A DNA stretch of 10,720 nt from Bacteroidaceae bacterium (GTDB lineage: Bacteria > Bacteroidota > Bacteroidia > Bacteroidales > Bacteroidaceae), in contig JABUUG010000010.1 of NCBI GenBank assembly GCA_021443285.1, forward strand, positions 22,519-33,238, in the 5' to 3' direction. Positions within the stretch are counted from its first letter, which is position 1. Each line of letters begins with the position of its first letter. The notes beneath the pieces are model-generated. The model ran no database searches and was not told the DNA's origin. It saw only the letters and a list, made by a program, of their open reading frames with translations. This document shows, piece after piece, positions 7,546 to 10,720 of this stretch. Position numbers and translations under genes: made by a program.

Positions 7546-8574
7546 ATGTGCGAGCGACAACCAACCATGAAAGACATAGCCAGGGAGCTTGGCATTTCCG
7601 TGGCTACCGTATCACGAGCCCTTAAGAACAACCCCGCCATCAGGGAGGAGATAAGGGAAAAGGTGCAGGAATACGCCGCTTCCATAAACTTCTACCCCAA
7701 CGAGATTGCCGCATCACTCCGCAGCAGCAAGGTAAGCACCCCGAAATACATAGGAGTGATAGTGCCGGAGATTGCACACTACTACTTCAGCACCATCATT
7801 TCCGGAATTGAGAGCGAGGCGAGCAAACGGGGCTACTGCATAATAGTGGCACAGAGCGACGAGCGCTACGAACGCGAGGTGGAGATATGCGAACGCTTCC
7901 ACAAGAACCGCGTGCAGGGCATCATCGTGTCGCAGGCACTGGACACCAAGGAGTACGGACATTTCCAGAAGCTTCTGGACTCACGCATACCACTGGTGTT
8001 CTACGACCGCATAAGCACTGGCGTCAGCACAAGCCGCGTTGTAGTAGATGACTATCAGGGCGCATATTCCGCCGTGGAACACCTGATAAACTGTGGGTGC
8101 AGGCGGATAGCCATCTACCGCACCGAGACAAAGATAGAGATTACGAAGAACCGCTTCAACGGCTATCGCGACGCCCTCCTCAAGCACGGACTGCCTACGG
8201 ACAACTCTCTCGACATAGTCTGCGACAACCGCCTGGACGCAGAGGAGATAACCCCCGAAATACTGTCACAGGAGAACCATCCCGACGGATTCTTCGCCAT
8301 CAACGACGACACCGCCGTAGGCATACTCTACTCCGCCAAGCGCATGGGCTTCCGTGTGCCTGACGACATTCAGGTATGCGGCTTCTCCAACGGACTGCGA
8401 GCCATATCGTGCGAACCCATGCTTACAACCATGGAACAGCGTGGCAAGAGAGTGGGACGCGAGGCGGCAGACATCGTGATAAACCACATTGAAGGCAAAA
8501 TACCTGAAGGCAAGACCGACAAGCGCATCGTAAAGACAAGGCTCATCGTTCGTGGAACGACAAAGCACATATAA
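7546..8574 (+). CDS. LacI/GalR-family sugar-responsive transcription regulator
   Basis: This is a DNA-binding regulator that probably responds to a sugar and controls the surrounding starch/maltose genes. The 342-residue length is typical. The N-terminal helix-turn-helix is MKDIARELGISVATVSRALK (8-27). The hinge region is FYPNEIAASLRSSK (49-62), with the usual ASL of the hinge helix that enters the DNA minor groove. The effector-binding domain of periplasmic-binding-protein type spans about 67-340 (KYIGVIVPEI, RVQGIIVSQAL, ISTSRVVVDDYQGA-like segment, GFFAINDDTAVGILYSAKRM, IQVCGFSN). The ATG at 7546 is used; a second ATG at 7567 (residue 8) starts right at the helix-turn-helix and would leave little lead-in. 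B. thetaiotaomicron uses the unrelated SusR for its sus locus, so control here differs. Effector and operators are not identifiable from sequence alone, and whether it represses or activates is unknown. Confidence 0.93.
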   Translation: MCERQPTMKDIARELGISVATVSRALKNNPAIREEIREKVQEYAASINFYPNEIAASLRSSKVSTPKYIGVIVPEIAHYYFSTIISGIESEASKRGYCIIVAQSDERYEREVEICERFHKNRVQGIIVSQALDTKEYGHFQKLLDSRIPLVFYDRISTGVSTSRVVVDDYQGAYSAVEHLINCGCRRIAIYRTETKIEITKNRFNGYRDALLKHGLPTDNSLDIVCDNRLDAEEITPEILSQENHPDGFFAINDDTAVGILYSAKRMGFRVPDDIQVCGFSNGLRAISCEPMLTTMEQRGKRVGREAADIVINHIEGKIPEGKTDKRIVKTRLIVRGTTKHI

Positions 8575-8609
8575 AATCCCCCAATTTATAGAATTAACAA
8601 CTAACCATT

Positions 8610-8627
8610 AATCAATAACCATTGATT
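8610..8627. promoter_or_regulatory. Palindrome just upstream of the MFS start codon
   Basis: AATCAAT (8610-8616) and ATTGATT (8621-8627) are perfect 7-bp inverted arms around AACC, ending 8 bp before the transporter ATG. AACCATT is also directly repeated at 8603-8609 and 8617-8623, exactly 14 bp apart. It could be a regulator-binding site or a weak mRNA hairpin affecting translation start. It is A/T-rich, so chance is a real alternative. I saw no good -7 element in the 61-bp gap at 8575-8635. Confidence 0.3.
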
Positions 8628-8635
8628 TTATCCTT

Positions 8636-9937
8636 ATGCAGAAACCTAACCTTGATTTTTGGAAACTATGGAACCTTAGTTTCGGATTCTTCGGCGTACA
8701 GATAGCGTATGCCCTGCAAAGCGCAAACATTTCACGCATCTTCGCGACTCTTGGCGCCGACCCTCACAGTCTGAGCTATTTCTGGATACTTCCTCCGCTG
8801 ATGGGCATCGTGGTGCAGCCGATTGTCGGCAGTCTGTCGGACAAGACATGGTGTCGATTCGGCCGCCGCATACCATACCTGTTTGTGGGTGCGCTGACGG
8901 CAGTGGTTGTGATGTGCCTGCTTCCCAATGCCGGTTCATTCGGCATGGCTGTAAGCACAGCTATGACCTTCGGACTGGTTGCCCTGATGTTCCTCGACAC
9001 GTCCATCAATATGGCAATGCAGCCGTTCAAGATGCTTGTGGGCGATATGGTGAACGAAGAGCAGAAGAAGAAGGCTTACTCCATTCAGAGCTTCCTCTGC
9101 AACTCGGGCAGCGTTGTGGGCTTCGTGTTCCCGTTCCTTTTGACCGCCATCGGCATCAGCAACATCGCGCCAGAGGGAGTTGTCCCAGACTCGGTGGTAT
9201 GGTCGTTCTACATCGGTGCGGCAATCCTTATCTTCTGCGTGATATACACCACAGTGAAGGTGAAGGAATGGAATCCTGAGGAATATGCCAGATACAACGG
9301 TGTTGCGGAGAAAGAGGAGAAGAGCAATATGTTCACTCTCCTGAAGAACGCCCCTGCCGCATTCTGGCAGGTAGGTCTCGTGCAGTTCTTCTGTTGGGCA
9401 GCATTCATGTATATGTGGAGCTACGTCAATGGGGCAGTGTCTGAGACGGTTTGGCACACCACCGACGTAACGAGCGAGGCCTATCAGGAGGCAGGCAACT
9501 GGGTAGGCATTCTCTACGCAGTACAGGCGATAGGCGCAGTGATATGGGCCGCCATTCTGCCAAACATCAAGAACACGAAGGTCGGCTACTCGCTGAGTCT
9601 GTTGATCGGCGGTGCGGGCTTTGCCCTCATACCGTTCTTTGCCGACAAATACGTGCAGTTCATACCGTTCATGATGATTGGCGCCGCCTGGGCAGCAATG
9701 CTCGCAATGCCGTTCACGCTTGTTACGAATGCTCTTCAGGGCTATGGCCACATGGGCGAATACCTCGGACTGTTCAACTGCACCATCTGTCTGCCGCAGA
9801 TAATCGCAGCCATTGCCGGAGGCACAATACTCACGATAGTAGGCTCAAGCCAGCCTAACATGATGATAGTGGCAGGCACCCTGCTCATACTCGGCGCAGT
9901 GGCAGTATTCGCTATAAAAGAAAAAAGAAATAAATAA
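8636..9937 (+). CDS. GPH/SLC45-type MFS sugar transporter (probable maltose/maltodextrin importer)
   Basis: This is an inner-membrane secondary transporter, probably a sugar:cation symporter bringing maltose or short maltodextrins into the cytoplasm. The 433-residue protein shows about twelve hydrophobic segments, for example 48-65, 81-97, 103-121, 160-175, 187-205, 241-262, 288-308, 317-334, 341-362, 378-400 and 408-427. The signature GSLSDKTWCRFGRRIPY (65-81) between the second and third segments matches the GxxSDxxxxRxGRRxPY loop motif of the GPH/SLC45 (sucrose/maltose) group. The charged stretch KEWNPEEYARYNGVAEKEEK (210-229) is the central cytoplasmic loop between the two halves. malQ starts 11 bp downstream, which supports co-transcription and a maltose-type substrate, and the regulator gene lies 61 bp upstream. 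Family is confident; the substrate is inferred from context. Confidence 0.88.
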   Translation: MQKPNLDFWKLWNLSFGFFGVQIAYALQSANISRIFATLGADPHSLSYFWILPPLMGIVVQPIVGSLSDKTWCRFGRRIPYLFVGALTAVVVMCLLPNAGSFGMAVSTAMTFGLVALMFLDTSINMAMQPFKMLVGDMVNEEQKKKAYSIQSFLCNSGSVVGFVFPFLLTAIGISNIAPEGVVPDSVVWSFYIGAAILIFCVIYTTVKVKEWNPEEYARYNGVAEKEEKSNMFTLLKNAPAAFWQVGLVQFFCWAAFMYMWSYVNGAVSETVWHTTDVTSEAYQEAGNWVGILYAVQAIGAVIWAAILPNIKNTKVGYSLSLLIGGAGFALIPFFADKYVQFIPFMMIGAAWAAMLAMPFTLVTNALQGYGHMGEYLGLFNCTICLPQIIAAIAGGTILTIVGSSQPNMMIVAGTLLILGAVAVFAIKEKRNK

Positions 9938-9948
9938 ACGAAACACAT

Positions 9949-10720
9949 ATGGAACTGTATTTTAACATTGACTACAAGGTCTATGACGGAGAAAGACTTC
10001 AGGTGAACCTCGACGGGAAGACTCTCGACATGGTTACCGGAGACAACTACCACTGGAACTATCTCCACTCCATGAAGAACCACAAGAAGGGCACGTACAG
10101 CTACTACTACTCTGTGGTTAAGGACGGAAGGGTGATAAGAAGGGAGTGGGCTATGATACCACACACCATAGAGGTCAAACAGAATGCCACAATATACAAG
10201 GCATACGACCGCTGGTCGGAACTGCCCGAAGACAGCTACCTCTACAGCAGCGCATTCACCGAGTGTCTCACCCCACACTCTGCCGTAAAGGTAGAGGATA
10301 CCGACTACACCAAGTGTATTCGCATCAAGGTGCGCGCCCCACAGCTCAGACGTGGCGAGAGGCTTGCCATTGTAGGAGAAGAGGCAGTACTCGGCGAGTG
10401 GAACGTAACACAGGCTCTGCCGATGAAGGAAACGGCTGTGAACGAATGGACTGTGGAACTGGACGCCAACAAGATTAAACGCCAGTATTTCGAGTTCAAG
10501 TTCCTCGCCTTCGACAGCGATGCCAAGCAGTCGTTCTATTGGGAGGAAGGTGCCAACAGAGGCATTACACTCCCTAACATATCGCGCGGCGAATGTATAT
10601 GCTACGAGCTGAACCAGTCGTTCTTCTCCGTAGCCAACAAGCGCGTCGCCGGAACACTTGTGCCGGTATTCTCCTTGCGGTCGAAAGACAGCTTCGGCGT
10701 GGGCGAGCGGCTCATCACCG
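9949..10720 (+). CDS. malQ: 4-alpha-glucanotransferase (MalQ/DPE2-like), 5' part only
   Basis: This cytoplasmic enzyme moves glucan units between maltose and maltodextrins (amylomaltase, GH77). Only the first 257 codons are present; the frame is open to the window edge. Two starch-binding domains of CBM20 type come first: about 1-100 (LYFNIDYKVYDGERLQVNL, YHWNYLHSMKNHKKGTYSYY) and about 122-222, with the clear motif LAIVGEEAVLGEWN (139-152) and YFEFKFLAF (180-188). The catalytic domain begins near 233 with GTLVPVFSLRSKDSFGVGE, matching the PxFSLRS...G(V/I)G opening of GH77 proteins. Tandem N-terminal CBM20 domains before GH77 are the layout of plant DPE2 and of the long Bacteroidota MalQ (roughly 900 residues). 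The catalytic Asp/Glu residues lie outside the window, so activity cannot be judged. The ATG at 9949 follows the transporter stop by 11 bp, with no Shine-Dalgarno motif. Confidence 0.92.
   Translation, partial: MELYFNIDYKVYDGERLQVNLDGKTLDMVTGDNYHWNYLHSMKNHKKGTYSYYYSVVKDGRVIRREWAMIPHTIEVKQNATIYKAYDRWSELPEDSYLYSSAFTECLTPHSAVKVEDTDYTKCIRIKVRAPQLRRGERLAIVGEEAVLGEWNVTQALPMKETAVNEWTVELDANKIKRQYFEFKFLAFDSDAKQSFYWEEGANRGITLPNISRGECICYELNQSFFSVANKRVAGTLVPVFSLRSKDSFGVGERLIT

Noticed and set aside
8936..9751. 271-codon open frame on the minus strand inside the MFS gene
   Set aside because: It is antisense to a clear membrane protein gene. Its product is rich in His, Arg, Glu and Cys and resembles no family I know.

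Overview
The window is from a member of the Bacteroidota (order Bacteroidales, most like Prevotella or a relative; genus not proven). The case rests on a susC/susD pair, lipoproteins with acidic residues after the acylated cysteine, A-rich leaders without Shine-Dalgarno motifs, and a possible sigma-ABfr-type promoter. All recognisable genes are on the + strand and coding density is high. It is a starch/maltodextrin utilisation locus of the Sus type.

Layout: 1-123 is a short leader with a possible promoter and a cluster of small inverted and direct repeats. 124-7406 is the cell-surface module: susC (TonB-dependent porin), susD (glycan-binding lipoprotein), susE-like and susF-like (starch-binding lipoproteins). 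The susC-susD gap is unusually long (152 bp) and holds a 9-bp tandem repeat and a C-tract/G-tract hairpin. 7407-7545 separates the modules and has two strong inverted repeats, the second followed by a T-rich stretch. 7546-8574 is a LacI-family regulator, 8636-9937 a GPH/SLC45-type sugar MFS transporter, and 9949 to the window edge the start of a 4-alpha-glucanotransferase (MalQ, DPE2-like) with two N-terminal CBM20-type domains, cut by the window end.

Inferred working model: SusD, SusE and SusF hold starch or maltodextrin at the surface, SusC brings oligosaccharides into the periplasm using TonB energy, the MFS protein moves maltose or short maltodextrins into the cytoplasm, and MalQ disproportionates them. 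The LacI-family protein probably senses a sugar and controls part or all of the locus. Unlike the Bacteroides thetaiotaomicron sus locus, there is no SusR, SusA, SusB or SusG in the visible part. A surface amylase, if present, must lie downstream of malQ or elsewhere.

I found no mobile element, CRISPR array, tRNA or rRNA, and no convincing unknown system. The points most worth checking are noncoding: the susC-susD spacer, the repeat cluster before susC, the paired hairpins after susF, and the palindrome just before the MFS start codon.
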